A stretch of DNA of 64,000 nt from Closterium sp. NIES-65 (GCA_948144175.1 CANXME010000381.1:40228-104227); one strand, 5' to 3'. Positions 20,563-31,725 are shown, numbered from the stretch's first letter. Made by a program: numbers and translations. The notes: a model not told the origin generated them from the sequence alone.

Positions 20563-20695
20563 TGTGAAAATATGAAACAGGAATGAGAATGACTAAGTCT
20601 GAAAGAAGTACAAATAGCAAACCCTAAGTGGGTTGTACCCCCTATGGGATACCCCGCTGTAGCCTACACAAACAGGTAAGCTATATGTTCTGACA
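20563..20695 (-). repeat. 5' LTR of the whole copia element
   Basis: 133 bp, identical to 13139-13271, followed on the outside by the second GGCAG target copy. Confidence 0.95.
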
Positions 20696-20700
20696 GGCAG

Positions 20701-21044
20701 GAGCAACCGACCTGAACGTCACAATCATTGTAGCCGCGTGGAAGAACTTTCGCGTCCATGTGAAAAAGAGCCACAATGCAGCAGCCGTTGAGAAGCTTGT
20801 GCTGGAAAGTTTCGCGGGAGCGGGCAATAAGAGTATCGGACTGCTCGTCTACAAGATTGTCGATGTGGTGATGACATGGTGTTACGATTCGGAGGCAGCT
20901 GCAAATATGAAGGGAGATGGGATGTTCTTGGAGTGTGGCGAGGATCGCACCAAAGCCTTGAAACGCGAGATTTCGCGTCCTCGCATCAAGAAAACTTTTG
21001 CGAAGGATGACGACATTGAGGAGATTTCTGATGAGGAGGCGTAA
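20701..21044 (+). CDS. recombinase gene, last coding part
   Basis: Continues the frame of 12891-13138 after the copia insertion: GATDLNVTIIVAAWKNFRVH, then KKSHNAAAVEKLVLESFAGA, LLVYKIVDVVMTWCYDSEA, and an acidic and basic tail ending IEEISDEEA with TAA at 21042. No known domain is recognised. The pattern (a hydrophobic segment before, a conserved-looking helix pair and a Trp-Cys near the end) resembles the C-terminal exon of the opposing gene at 21555-22022. The acidic tail just before the stop looks like a natural protein end. The downstream 510 bp carry no further frame of note. Confidence 0.65.
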
Positions 21045-21554
21045 CTTTGTGGTTGGAGTCAATGTTTCGCGTTAGTAGCTGGACAATAGGTTTTGTCTAT
21101 CTTGTTGTGCTTTTAACATGTTGCGTGGTGTGGGTTGTAGATCTTCGAGGTTCACTGCTTTGCGCATATACGTTTCTGCTTTGTGCTAATAACATGCTGC
21201 GTGGTGTGTGTGTCGTAGACCCTTTTTTAACGAGGAACAAACACGTGGAATATGAGACCCCTTTAGGGCGTACTGAAGTAAGAAATGAGGAACCGAATTC
21301 GAATCCACGTATGGGTCTCACACTAGAATAAGCGGGGGGTCTGATTGGGTGTGCTGTGCGAAATGTTCCGTTGAGTGCGACATGTTTCCTAGAACATTGA
21401 TTGTTCCTTTGTCTCATAGTTGGATAGCTGACATTCTTAGGATAAGTACAAGAACGTAAGTACAGGCTGGCAAATTATTACAGGAAAAGAAACCAGACAA
21501 CAGAAAATGGTACAGAGCAGAAGGAAACTCGAAATTGCCCTATCGCCCCTTGCA
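21045..21554. other. region between two convergent genes
   Basis: About 510 bp holding the 3' UTRs of the + strand gene (ending 21044) and the - strand gene (ending 21555). A short near-duplicate (GCGTGGTGTGG and GCGTGGTGTGTG, about 21124 and 21199) and an 8-bp inverted pair TGAGACCC...GGGTCTCA (about 21253 and 21314) are the only structures seen. No gene is apparent. Confidence 0.5.
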
Positions 21555-22022
21555 TCACTCGTTGCCTGCCGCATTCGCCTTCCATCGTCCCCCTTTCGTG
21601 GGTTGGGGAAAATGGAGCATCCCACTCTGATACGCGTAAAGGCTTTGTGCTACAAGACAGCACTCGCACCAGTACACAAGCACCCTCGAAACCACTTTCG
21701 CCATTTCAATAGCCTCTGTCTCCCCAGGCTCAGGATCCACGAGGTTGAGAATAGCCTTGGTGAGCACCACTTCCCAGTCTGCCTTTTCGTGCGTTTGGTT
21801 CTTGACCGATTTTAAAACCCACACTCCGAGCCGAGCAGTTGAGGTTGCTCGAAATGCAAGGCTTCCCTCGTTAAGCGTGCCACGAGCCGCCTTATCCGCA
21901 CCCTCCGCCCATTCTTGGTGGGGAATGCCGATTGAGGCACACCACAGGGTATAGAGGGTTGCAGCCACTCCCGCTGCATAGACCGCGGAACTGACACTTA
22001 AAGGGGCTGGCACCAGCCCCAC
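21555..22022 (-). CDS. coiled-coil gene, C-terminal part
   Basis: Last coding part of the long - strand gene. It reads SVSSAVYAAGVAATLYTLWC, then a stretch with EWAEGADKAARGTLNEGSLA, STARLGVWVLKSVKNQTHEK and ETEAIEMAKVVSRVLVYWCE, ending in AAGNE and TGA. There is a hydrophobic segment near the start, then amphipathic helices. It appears to be joined to the coiled-coil part at 22030 through a one-base frame change in a G-rich stretch near 22015-22025. No named domain is recognised. The order of features resembles the C-terminus of the convergent recombinase gene (12891-13138 plus 20701-21044). Confidence 0.6.
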   Translation of the reverse strand: MGLVPAPLSVSSAVYAAGVAATLYTLWCASIGIPHQEWAEGADKAARGTLNEGSLAFRATSTARLGVWVLKSVKNQTHEKADWEVVLTKAILNLVDPEPGETEAIEMAKVVSRVLVYWCECCLVAQSLYAYQSGMLHFPQPTKGGRWKANAAGNE

Positions 22023-24360
22023 CCCTCCGTGTCATATATACTGAAACATCTTGCTCCTCCTCCAGGTCCACTACTTGCAGAGGTTCTTCCGGAACCATGC
22101 TAATCACATTTAGAGTCCCGACACACACTACACCTTCCGCATCTTCTCTCTGCCTTTGCTCCGCCGGCGCCTCCACGTTCTCCCCCGCAATTCGTCGCCT
22201 TTCCTTTTCCATTTTCTCCGTCTCTGCATCTAACTCCTTTTGTTGCATCTCATCTTCCTCCTTTGCGGCTGCCTCCAGCCGTGCAATACGCTCCATCTCC
22301 TTCTGCGCTTTCTGACGCTCTATTTTGAGGTTTTTTTTTCGTTTTTTGGCCTCCAACCGCTTCGCTTCAGCGAGCTTTGCTATCCGCTCACGCTTTGCCT
22401 CTAACTCTGCCTCCAATTGTGCCCGCATCTTCACTGCCTTTGCTCCTCCCTCTTTTGCTTCTCCCCGCGTTCGCGCTCGACCTGCCTTTCCTCCCGCTTC
22501 CGCTCATCCTCTTCCTTCTGCTTCCTCTCTTGATTTTCGCGGTGCAATCTTTCCTCCTCCCTCTTTTGCTCTTCCTCTTGCCTCTGGCGCTTCTCTTCTT
22601 TTTCGCGCTCGACCGCTTGCTCCTCGTCCCTCTTCCTCTTTTCCTCCTCCATCTGCCGCTTCTCCTCCTTTTTGCGCTCTGCCTTTTCCTCCTCCCTCTT
22701 TCGCTGTCCCTCCTCCTTCCGCTGCTTCTCCTCCCTTTCGCGTTGCACCCGCCTCTCCTCTAGCCTTCTACCCTCATCCTCACCCCTCTGCCGCTTCTTA
22801 CCCGATTCGCGCTGGTTCCCCAAACGCTGTGCTTCCACCATAGCATTTCCCACCATCCTTGCCCTGTGAAATGCGGTCTGCTTCCGCGTTTTGGCCGCCA
22901 TTTTCTCCAGCCTCTCCTTCTCCTTCTCTTTCTGCAACTCCTTCGCCGCAAACGTCTCTCTCCAGTCTCTTCTCACCGGCCCAGACAAGTCAACACCTGC
23001 CACACCAGCGCCCACCTCACCCGCCTCACCCCCCTTGTCCTCGGGAGTCGCGACAAACCTTTCCATGACTTTTTGTGCAGCGGCGATAGGGATGTCCGGT
23101 GAGTCGGCTTCGGCCTGCGGTCGCGAAGAGTTTGGCGTGGCATCTGGTCTAGCGGCGTGTGGATTGACGTTGATGGGTCCAGTCCGCCAATCGAGCTTTG
23201 TTCCGGCTGGTCTGGCGGCGAGAGGATTTCAGAAGTTGATGGCTCCAGTCCGCTTTTTGATCTTTGTGGCATCTGGTCTGGCTGCGATAGGATTTCCGAC
23301 GTTGATGGGTCCAGTCCGCCCGTTGAGCTTGGTGGCATCAGGTACCACAGTGAGAGGATTTCCGACGATGATGGCTCCAGTCCGCCCTTTGAGCTTTGTG
23401 ACATCTGGTCTCGCGGCGTGTGGATTTCCGACGTTGATGGGTCCAGTCCGCCCACGGAGCCTTGCTGCCAATCTTGCAAGAGCCTTTTGAATAGCTTTGA
23501 AACTCCGCGAGTTTTGGTCTTCCGCAACTCTGAGATCCTCCCACACCGTGTAAACGCTATTCTGAATAGTATTTACCAGGAATTCTGTGGAGACGGGTGC
23601 GATCGAGGCCTCGAGCTTCCCCCCTTTTGACGCTTGCTCTACCGCCTGCCCAACAACACCCTTCAGCCTTTCCAGAAACGCCTCGGAAAACCCCTCGAGC
23701 TTTTCCTGCAATGCTTCTACAACCGCCGTTGCAGCTGCTCGACCAGCATCAACTACTGCCGCTCGTGCCTCGGCCGTATCCTGCAATGCTTCTACAACCG
23801 CTGTTGCAGCTGCTCGACCACCATCAGCTGCTGCCGCTCGTGCCTTGGCCATAGACGTCGACAGAGCAGAACGGATTTCGCGAAGCTCCTGGCGCTCTTG
23901 GACAACAGAATCCCTTAGCACGAAGTACTCGTGTGTCAAATCATCGTAGTCTTGCAAGTATCGCAATTCCCATCCTTGCATCCGCGCACCAAACTGGTGA
24001 ATCTCAGCCATGCAGTCGTTGAAGCAAACACCTTATTCTGACGAAATCCTGGCCACTGACCTCGCCACCAATGTCAGACGCCGCATTAACTCCCGTCTGG
24101 TATGCATCCTGCCGCTAGCTACGATACGGTCTCCGGCCTCCTCAAATCCACCTGCTGTCTCCTCAAAAACCTGGGGCCCAACTTTCTCCTGTTCCTGTAG
24201 TTGCGTCTCCAAGGCCACCCATTCACCCTCCTCCAGTTCCTCACCCTGCCCCGCAGCAGGATTCTCTGCCGCACGTGGACGACTCCTCTGAATAGGAAGC
24301 GCACTAGCCGCACTCTCCTGCTCCTCTTCCACCCGTCCACCCACATGTCTCAGCTGATTC
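22023..24360 (-). pseudogene. coiled-coil gene, central part (decayed)
   Basis: From 24344 down to 22431 a single - strand frame runs on, interrupted by TAA near 24030 and TGA near 23229. It then shifts frame near 22435 and continues to about 22030. The product begins VEEEQESAASALPIQRSRP, contains MAEIHQFGARMQGWELRYLQ, an Ala-rich pair of near repeats (AAATAVVEALQ twice), four or five 22-residue repeats (GRTGPINVGNP...), then more than 200 residues of E/K/R-rich coiled coil such as REREEKQRKEEGQRKREEEK. It looks like a long rod protein. An acceptor-like CAG lies near 24360, with 65 bp of probable intron before the copia LTR. No enzyme domain is seen. Stops and frame changes suggest the gene no longer encodes a full protein. 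Confidence 0.6.
23160..23450 (-). repeat. 66-bp coding minisatellite (22-residue unit)
   Basis: Four to five tandem copies of a 66-bp unit encoding GRTGPINVGNPxAARPDATK-like repeats, with the motif GGATTTCCGACG on the + strand. It lies inside the coiled-coil gene. Confidence 0.8.
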
Positions 24361-24425
24361 TCCCTTTAGTGCACTTCCTCTACTCCAAATCCCACCCCAC
24401 GCCAGACATGCTCCTCCGCAACTCT

Positions 24426-24548
24426 TGTCAAATTATAATGTTGTCTAGGCTTTAGTGGGGTAGCCCATATGGGGTACACATTTCTAGGGTTGCATATTTG
24501 TATCACTCTCATTCCATAGCCATCCTCATTCTCGTTCTAAGTTTCTCA
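24426..24548 (+). repeat. 5' LTR of the 24426-31571 copia copy
   Basis: 123 bp, TGTCAAATTATAATG...AAGTTTCTCA, followed at 24549 by the primer-binding site TGGTATCAAGCAGG. Confidence 0.88.
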
Positions 24549-24659
24549 TGGTATCAAGCAGGTTCCCTCAAGGGAACTGTGCCTAGGGCCCACCACATCG
24601 AACCTTTCTTTTTTTCCTGCCCGGAACGCGCTCCCCGAGTCGCGCTCCCCTCTCTGCAT

Positions 24660-25510
24660 TCGTCGAGCCGCCCTAGCGGCCTCCCTTGCGGCCCCGCCGC
24701 CCTCACTTGCGGCCCCGCCGCCCTCAGTTGCGGCCCCACCACCCTCACTTGCGACCCGTCGCCGCCCTCGGTTGCGGCCCCGTCGCCGCCCTCATCTACG
24801 GCCCCGTCGCCGCCCTCACCTGCGGCCCATCGCGGCCCTCAATTGCGGCCCCGCCGCCCTCACTTGCAGCCCTGCCGCCCTCTGTTGCGGCCCCGCCGCC
24901 CTCACCTGCGGCCCCGCCGCCGCCCTCAGCTGCGGCCCCGTCGCCGCTCTCACCTGCGGCCCGTCGCCGCCCTCAGCTGCGGCCCCGTCGCCGCCCTCAC
25001 CTGCGGCTCGTCGCCGCTCTCCCTTGCGGACCCGCCGCCCTCTGTTGCGGCCCCGCCGCCCTCACCTGCGGCCTCGCCGCCGCCCTCAGCTGCGGCCCCG
25101 TCGTCGCTCTCACCTGCGGCCCGTCGCCGCCCTCTACTGCGGCCCCGCCGCCGCCCTCACCTGCGGCCCCGCCGCCCTCAGTTGCGGCCCCGCCGCCCTC
25201 ACCTGCGGCCCCGCCGCCTTCTGTTGCGGCCCTACGACACCCTCACCTGCGGCCCGCCGCTCTCACTTGCGGCCCCGCCGCCTTCAGTTGCGGCCCCGCC
25301 GCCTTCAACTACTGCAGCGCCGCCCGCCGCCCGAGCCGCCCCTGCCAGCCGAGCCGCCGACCGCCGCGCCGCCCTGCAGCAGCACAACCGAGCCACCCAG
25401 CAGCAGAGCAGCCAAGCCGCCGAGCCGCCGGGTCGCCCTGCAGCCGAGCCGCCCAGCCGCCGTGCAGCCGAGCCGCCGAGCTGCCGAGCCGCCCTACCGC
25501 TGAGCCGCCC
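24660..25510 (+). repeat. two-block GC-rich leader array
   Basis: Block 1 (about 24660-25310) repeats units with the core GCGGCCCCGCCGCCCTCA. Block 2 (about 25310-25510) repeats CGAGCCGCC. Block 1 is next to the primer-binding site and block 2 next to gag. Confidence 0.85.
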
Positions 25511-26635
25511 GAGCAGCCCTGTCCGGTGAGCACAGCCCCTCTGTCACTGCACTGCCCTCCCCCCCTACTGCTTGCACTGCTGGTCTACTGTTGTCATGGC
25601 TACCCCTAGTGTCCTCGCTTTTGACGCTGAGGGTCGAGCCATTGACTTTGAGGTCTGGGTCGACGACCTGCAGCTGTTCTTGCAGTGCGATAGGGCAGAC
25701 GGTCTCTCTCTTTGACCTCACCTCTAGCGCCTCTCCTGCCCCTGCTGCTGATGCTGACCCCACTGTTCGCTCCCAGTGGGCCACGCGCGATGCTGCTGCA
25801 CGTCTTGCTGTGCGTCGCCACCTGCCTACCACTGAGCCCGCGCACTTTAGTCAATACAAGAGTGCTCAGACCTTGTACAACGCTGTAGTTGCGCGCTACT
25901 CTTCCCTTGCCACTGCTGCACTGAGCCGCCTCATGCTACCGTACCTCTTCCCTGACCTTGCTGCCTTTCCCACAGTCGCTGACCTCATAACGCACCTTCG
26001 CACTAGTGACACTCGCTACCGCGCCGCACTTCCTGCTGAGTTTTGCGCCAAGAACCCCCCCCCCCCCATGTACATCACTCTCTATTATATAGTCACCCGC
26101 CTCCCTGACTCCCTTCGCTTAGTCAGGGACCACTTCCTCTCAGTCTGTCCCACCACTCTCACTGTTGACCTCCTCGAGAAGGCCCTCCTAGCAGCGGAAA
26201 AGAGCATAGTCGCTGTAGGAGCCTCTCGTGGTGACCCTCGCACCCCCATCTTTGAGGGGTGTTCCCCTTCCCCCCTGTTGCCCTCTGTCGCCTCTGCTGC
26301 TGCGGCCGACCTCGTTGGTCTTGAGCCGGTCGGTGCAGCGTCTGCCCCTAGCGGGAGACGTCGCTCTGGCAAGGGCAAGGGGGGCAAGGGCGCGGGTGGA
26401 GCTAGCGGGGGTGGTGGAGGTGGCGGTGGAGGCGGCGGAGGGAGTGGGGGTGGCGGTGGGAGTGGCGGCGGGGGTGGAGGTGGCGGTGGCAGCAGCGGAG
26501 CCGGAGGCGGCGGAGGCGGTGGCGGTGGGAGCGGAGGCAGCGGTGGTGGCGGAGGTGGAGGCGGCGGTGGTGGAGGAGGTGGAGCTGGTAGGGGTGGTGC
26601 TTCGCAGCGGAGCAGCTCCGGTGGTGGTCAGCGCT

Positions 26636-26672
<37 letters not shown>

Positions 26673-29600
26673 TTATCGGGACATCCCCCCTCCTCAGCAG
26701 CTCCGTGAGTGGTACACGCAGCGTCAGCGTGGTGGGGGCTTCGGTCCGTGCACCTACGTCCTTCGCTCCGGCGACCGCGCTGGTGAGCAGTGTGGGGGTG
26801 CCCACCCCACCCAGCGCTGCTTTGGCCGCCTGACGGACGCTTGGCGTCAGCAGTTCCCGGAGGCTAGTGAGATCCCCCGCTGGGGAGAGCTGTCTAGGGC
26901 AGGCGTAGCTATCTATGATCTTGACTTTGATGCTATCCTTGCTGCCATGTATGCTGTGACTATTAGTGATGAGGGTGACTGTTACCGGTGTTTCCCGCCC
27001 GACCCGGGCATTGGTACTGCTGCTCTAGGTGCTGGTGAGGCTGCTGCTCTAGGTGCCAGTGCGTCTGCGCTCTCAGGTGCTGGTGAGTCTGCGCTCTCAG
27101 GTACCACGTCGGCTTCGGCCTCCCTCACCTTCACACTTGACTCAGGGGCTTCTCGCTCCTTCTTTCGAGACCGCACCACACTCACACCGCTTGGTCGGCC
27201 GGTTGCAGTCTCCCTGGCAGACCCCTCTGGGGGTCCTGTCCTCTCTCACTTCTCCACTGTCCTCCCGTGTCCGGCTGCCCCCTCTGGCACCTTGTCTGGT
27301 CTTTACCTCCCCTCGTTCTCTACAAACTTGGTGAGTGGTGCTGACCTACAGGATACGGGGCTTCACCAGTTTACTCCTGCGAGTCAGCGGGTGACCCACT
27401 GCTCGGACGCTCGCACAGGCCGACACCTGGCCAGGTTTACACGTAGGCCGGGGTCGAGCCTCTACACCCTGACCACTGGGTCTCCTCCTGTCCCTGCGTC
27501 TAGCCAGGTAGCTGCGTCGGGTCAGGTGTTTGCTGCAGCGTCCAGGTCTGGTCCTGAGTCTGCCCCCTGCTCGTGTCGCCTCCTGTCTCACGAGACTCTC
27601 CTGTGGCACCACCGTCTTGGTCACCCCTCCCTGCCTCGTCTCCGAGGCATGGCTTCTTGTGTCCTTGTCTCTGGTCTCCCCCGGTCCCTCCCTCCCCTTC
27701 CTCCAGGGCCTGGTCCTTCCTGTGTTCCCTGTGTCGAGGGGCGGCTCCGGGCTGCCCCTCACTCCTCTCAGTTTCCCCCGATAGAGGCCCCGCTGCAGAC
27801 GCTTCACATGGACGTGTGGGGCCCGGCCCGCGTCCGTGGACAGGGTCACGAGCGCTACTTCCTGCTGGTGGTTGACGACTACTCGCGTTACACCTCAGTC
27901 TTCCCCTTGCGCAGCAAGGGTGATGTCACTGAGGTGTTGATCGACTGGATCCGCGCAGCTTGTCTCCAGCTCAGGAGGAGCTTCGGCTCGGACTTTCCTG
28001 TTCTGCGTCTGCACTCTGACCGAGGCGGAGAGTTCTCCTCTGGCCTTCTGCGAGCCTACTGCCGTGCGCGAGGCATCCGCCAGACCTTCACGCTTCCGGA
28101 CTCTCCACAGCGAAATGGGATTGCTGAGCGCCGCATTGGCATGGTCATGGACGTCGCTCGTACGTCCATGATGCATGCGGCTGCCCCCCTTTTTCTGTGG
28201 CCGTTTGCGGTTCGGTACGCGGCGCATCAGATCAACCTTCACCCCAGGGTCTCCATGCCGGAGACCTCCCCAGCTCTATTGTGGACAGGGAAGGTAGGCA
28301 ATGCGTCTGCGTTCCGTGTCTGGGGATCTCGGGCGTTTGTCCGCGACTTGTCTGCCGACAAGTTGTCCCCTCGTGCTGCTCCTTGTGTCTTCCTTGGCTT
28401 CCCCCCTGACGCACCAGGGTGGCAGTTCTACCACCCCTCCTCTCGTCGTGTTCTGTCCTCCCAGGACGTCACGTTTGACGAGTCGGTCCCTTACTACCGT
28501 CTCTTCCCCTACCGCACTCCTTCCCTTCCCCCGCCGCCGCACTTCCTTATGCCAGGTCCCCCCCAGGTAGACCCCGTCCCCCCTCAGGGTCCTGCCCCTT
28601 CAGGTGTGTCCCAGGTGGACGCAGTCGAGCCGGTCGAGGTTGCTGGTGACTCTGGTACTGCTGCGGGTGCTGAGCCTGGGGGTGCTGACTCTGGGGGTGC
28701 TGCACGAGTGGGTGCTGAGCCTGGGGGTGCTGACACTGAGGGAGCTACGACTGGGGGTGCTGAGCCTGGGGGTCCTGAGCTTGGGTGTGCTGGGTCTGGA
28801 GCTGCTGAGCCTGGGGGTACTGAGTCTTGAGCTGCTAAGCCCGCGGCCGCTGGACCTGCTCGTGTGGCGTCTGGCGGTGCTGGGCCTGGTGGTTCTCCGG
28901 GTGCTTCATCTCGGCGAGAGCCACTCTCTCCACAGGAGCTGCGCGGGTGGTTTGCCCGGAGCTGGAGGCGTACTGCTGGAGCTGGTGCTTCTTCGGCTGC
29001 TGAGGGTGCTGGTGCCGCCGGTCTCGGAGGTGCTAGCCCTGGGAGTGCTGGAGCTGCTGTGCCTGCGAGTGCGACTGGAGTCAGAGCTGCTGAGGGTGTT
29101 GGCACTGAGGCTACTCCTGTCAGTCCTAGCGGCGGTCCTGCTGCGGGTGCTGCTGGTGCTGCTGGTGGTACTGGAGCTGGAGGTGCTGTTGGCGCTGGTG
29201 CTGCCACTGGGGGTGCTGGTGCTGTCCCTGCTGTGTCTGGAGTCGCCGCGCGGCCTCGGCTGTACTTTGTTCCGCTCCTTCAGCAGGTTCTTGGTCTTCC
29301 TCCTCCCTTAGAGTGTCCACTGCCTGTCCACTCACAGTCACAGTTATCGCCGGCCTCCCCACTGCCTGCTCCTTCTCCCTACACTGGTCCTACTGGAGGT
29401 CTTGCTGAGCGTCGTGAGCCTGCGTCTCGTCCTGCGTCGCCTGTTCGTGCTGCTCGCGCTAGTGGTCGCGGTCCGCGTCAGCGTCCTCCTCCTGTCCCTG
29501 GCACGCACCGGATGTCTCTGCGTCCGTCCACTGCTCCTCTGCGTGCCCCTTTGCCTTCTCCTCCTAAGTCCTCTCTTCCTGCCCTTGCCGACCCGGAGTC

Positions 29601-31571
29601 GGACTCTCTTCGTGCTGCCAGTCCTACTATCACGCGTCTCCTTGCTACTGTCGTCACTGACCCCTCTTTTGCGTCCACTGCTGCGTCTGCTCTTGTTGCT
29701 GAGCTCGTCGACTTTGCTGCTCGCAGTCGTCTAGACTACGCTGCTAGTCTCGTTGCTGAGTCTGCGTCTGTCTGTCCTCGGTCCGTCGGGGGTGAGTGTG
29801 CTCTTGGCACGGACGTCCTTGAGGACAGGCAGGAGGAGTTCCAGTGTCTGGCTGCTGCTTCACCTCATCTCGTGTCTGTACTGCTTACCCCTGAGGGAGA
29901 CCCAGATGCACTTGACATCCCGACTCCGCGCTCTTACGCGGAGGCCGTAGAGGGTCCCTACTCCTCTCAGTGGCAGGCAGCTTTGGATGCAGAGATGGCT
30001 TCCTGGAAGTCCACAGGCACCTACATTGACACGGTTCCCCCACGTGGGGCGAACATCGTCAGTGGCATGAGGATCTTCAGGGTGAAGCGGCCGCCGGGCT
30101 CTCCGCCTGTCTTCAAGGCGCGGTACGTGGCTCGTGGCTTCAGTCAGTGGCAGGGAGTTGACTACTTTCAGACCCTCTCCCACCCCGAAGATGACCACTC
30201 TTCGGGTGCTGCTACACATAGCCGCTCAGCGTGACTACGAGCTGCACTCCCTTGACTTCAGCACTGCTTTCCTGCAGGGTAGCCAGCACGAGGAGATCTG
30301 GCTGCGCCGTCCACCTCGCTTCACTGGGACTTTCCCTCCTGGCACCCAGTGGAGCCTCCGACGGCCAGTCTACGGTCTCCGCCAGGCACCACGCGAGTGG
30401 CACGACACACTGAGGACTACGCTTGCGGCTCTTGGGTTTGCTCCCTCTACTGCTGACCCGTCGCTGTTTCTACGCACCGAGACCTCTTTGCCGCCGTTCT
30501 ACATCCTCGTGTACGTCGACGACTTGGTCTTTGCCACTGCTGACACTGCTGGACTCGCCCACGTGAAGTTCGAGCTGCAGAAGAGACACACGTGCACAGA
30601 CCTGGGTGAACTGCGCAGCTACCTTGGCTTGCAGATCACCCGGGACAGAGCACGCCGCACCATTACCCTGACTTAGTCACACATGGTGCAGCAGGTCCTT
30701 CAGCGCTTCGGCTTCACGTACTCCTCGCCTCAGGCCACTCCTCTGCCTACTCGCCACTCGCTCTCAGCTCTGCCTTCGGATGAGTCCGTAGAGTCGAGTG
30801 GCCCGTACCCAGAGCTTGTTGGCTGCCTCATGTACCTGATGACCTGCACACGACCTGACCTTGCATACCCTCTTAGCATTCTTGCACGCTATGTTGCTCC
30901 TAGGAGACACAGACCAGAGCACATGGCTGCAGCGAAGAGGGTGTTGCGCTACTTGTGCAGTACGTCGGGCATGGGGCTAGTGCTTGGAGGGCAGAGTCCA
31001 GTGGTCCTCACTGGGCACGCGGACGCTTCTTGGGCTGACGACCAGGCTACGCAGCGGTCGTCACAGGGTTACACCTTCAGCCTTGGTTCCGGCTCTGTTT
31101 CGTGGCGGGCTACTCGCTCGTCTTCTGTTCTCGGCTCCAGTTGTGAGGCTGAGATCTACGCCGGGGCCATGGCTGCACAGGAGCTTCGCTGGCTCACCTA
31201 CCTGCTGACCGACCTTGGAGAGCCGCCTTGTTCTCCTCCAGTCCTGTACGTAGACAACAAGGCCATGCTGGCCTTGTGTCGAGAGCAGAGACTGGAGCAC
31301 AGAACAAAGCACATTGCTCTTCGCTACTTCCTTGCTCGTGAGCTACAGCAGCGTGGTCAGTTGCGGCTTGCGTACGTGGCCTCTGAGGCCAACACTGCTG
31401 ATGTTTTCACCAAGGCACTTGCGCCTTGTGATCATCAGCGCAGCTTGGTCTTGTGCCTGTCTTGCCTCACTTGCTCACTTCTTGACCTTGCTTGTACTGT
31501 CACATATATATACTCCTGCTCTTGCTTGTTTAGCCTCTTATATATATATATATGTGCTCCTGCATGTAAAC

Positions 31572-31725
31572 CCCCATTCACACGCCGATCGTTTTCCTCC
31601 CGTCGATCACTCAGACGCTCCAGACCGTGATTCTCCTCGGCTGCACCCATCTGTCTTGCAGCTTGCCTTTCGCGCTCTATACTGAGAAGCTCAAGGTTTC
31701 GGCGTTCGCTTTCGGCTCTCTTCCA
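31572..31725 (-). pseudogene. coiled-coil gene, fragment between two copia elements
   Basis: 154 bp, open on the - strand, encoding KRAESERRNLELLSIERERQ and AARQMGAAEENHGLERLSDR. The charge pattern and heptads match the coiled-coil gene on both sides. Its right end TTCCA is the target duplication of the long-LTR copia element; across that element the frame is continuous with 38626 (QGQEWEW then KRAESE). Its left end meets the 3' side of the copia copy at 24426-31571. Confidence 0.7.

Larger units (their letters stand above)
13139..20695 (-). mobile_element. whole, very young Ty1/copia element
   Basis: 7,557 bp on the - strand with 133-bp LTRs (13139-13271 and 20563-20695) that are identical base for base, and a perfect target duplication GGCAG (13134-13138 and 20696-20700). 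It has a primer-binding site TGGTATAGAGCGGG, a two-block GC-rich leader, one uninterrupted gag-pol frame and a purine tract CCTATGGGGGTG before the 3' LTR. Order is Gag, protease, integrase, reverse transcriptase, RNase H, as expected for Ty1/copia. It looks whole, with no breaks seen. Identical LTRs point to a very recent insertion, although 133 bp is too short for a fine date. It sits inside the + strand recombinase gene, in opposite orientation. Confidence 0.95.
24426..31571 (+). mobile_element. Ty1/copia copy with one LTR, inserted in the coiled-coil gene
   Basis: A + strand member of the short-LTR family: 123-bp 5' LTR (24426-24548), primer-binding site TGGTATCAAGCAGG, two-block GC-rich leader, Gag from ATG 25596 with its Gly-rich linker and a CAG run, protease (about 27.1 kb), integrase (about 27.5-28.5 kb), repeat linker, reverse transcriptase and RNase H (about 30.1-31.45 kb). 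The 3' LTR is absent; sequence of the host gene starts at about 31572. It is broken, with about five or six breaks. Its nearest relative here is the copy at 5203-10160, which also keeps a single LTR. Confidence 0.88.

Noticed and set aside
21253-21321. Inverted pair TGAGACCC/GGGTCTCA as a small transposon or terminator
   Set aside because: Only eight bases match, with no target duplication or extended stem.
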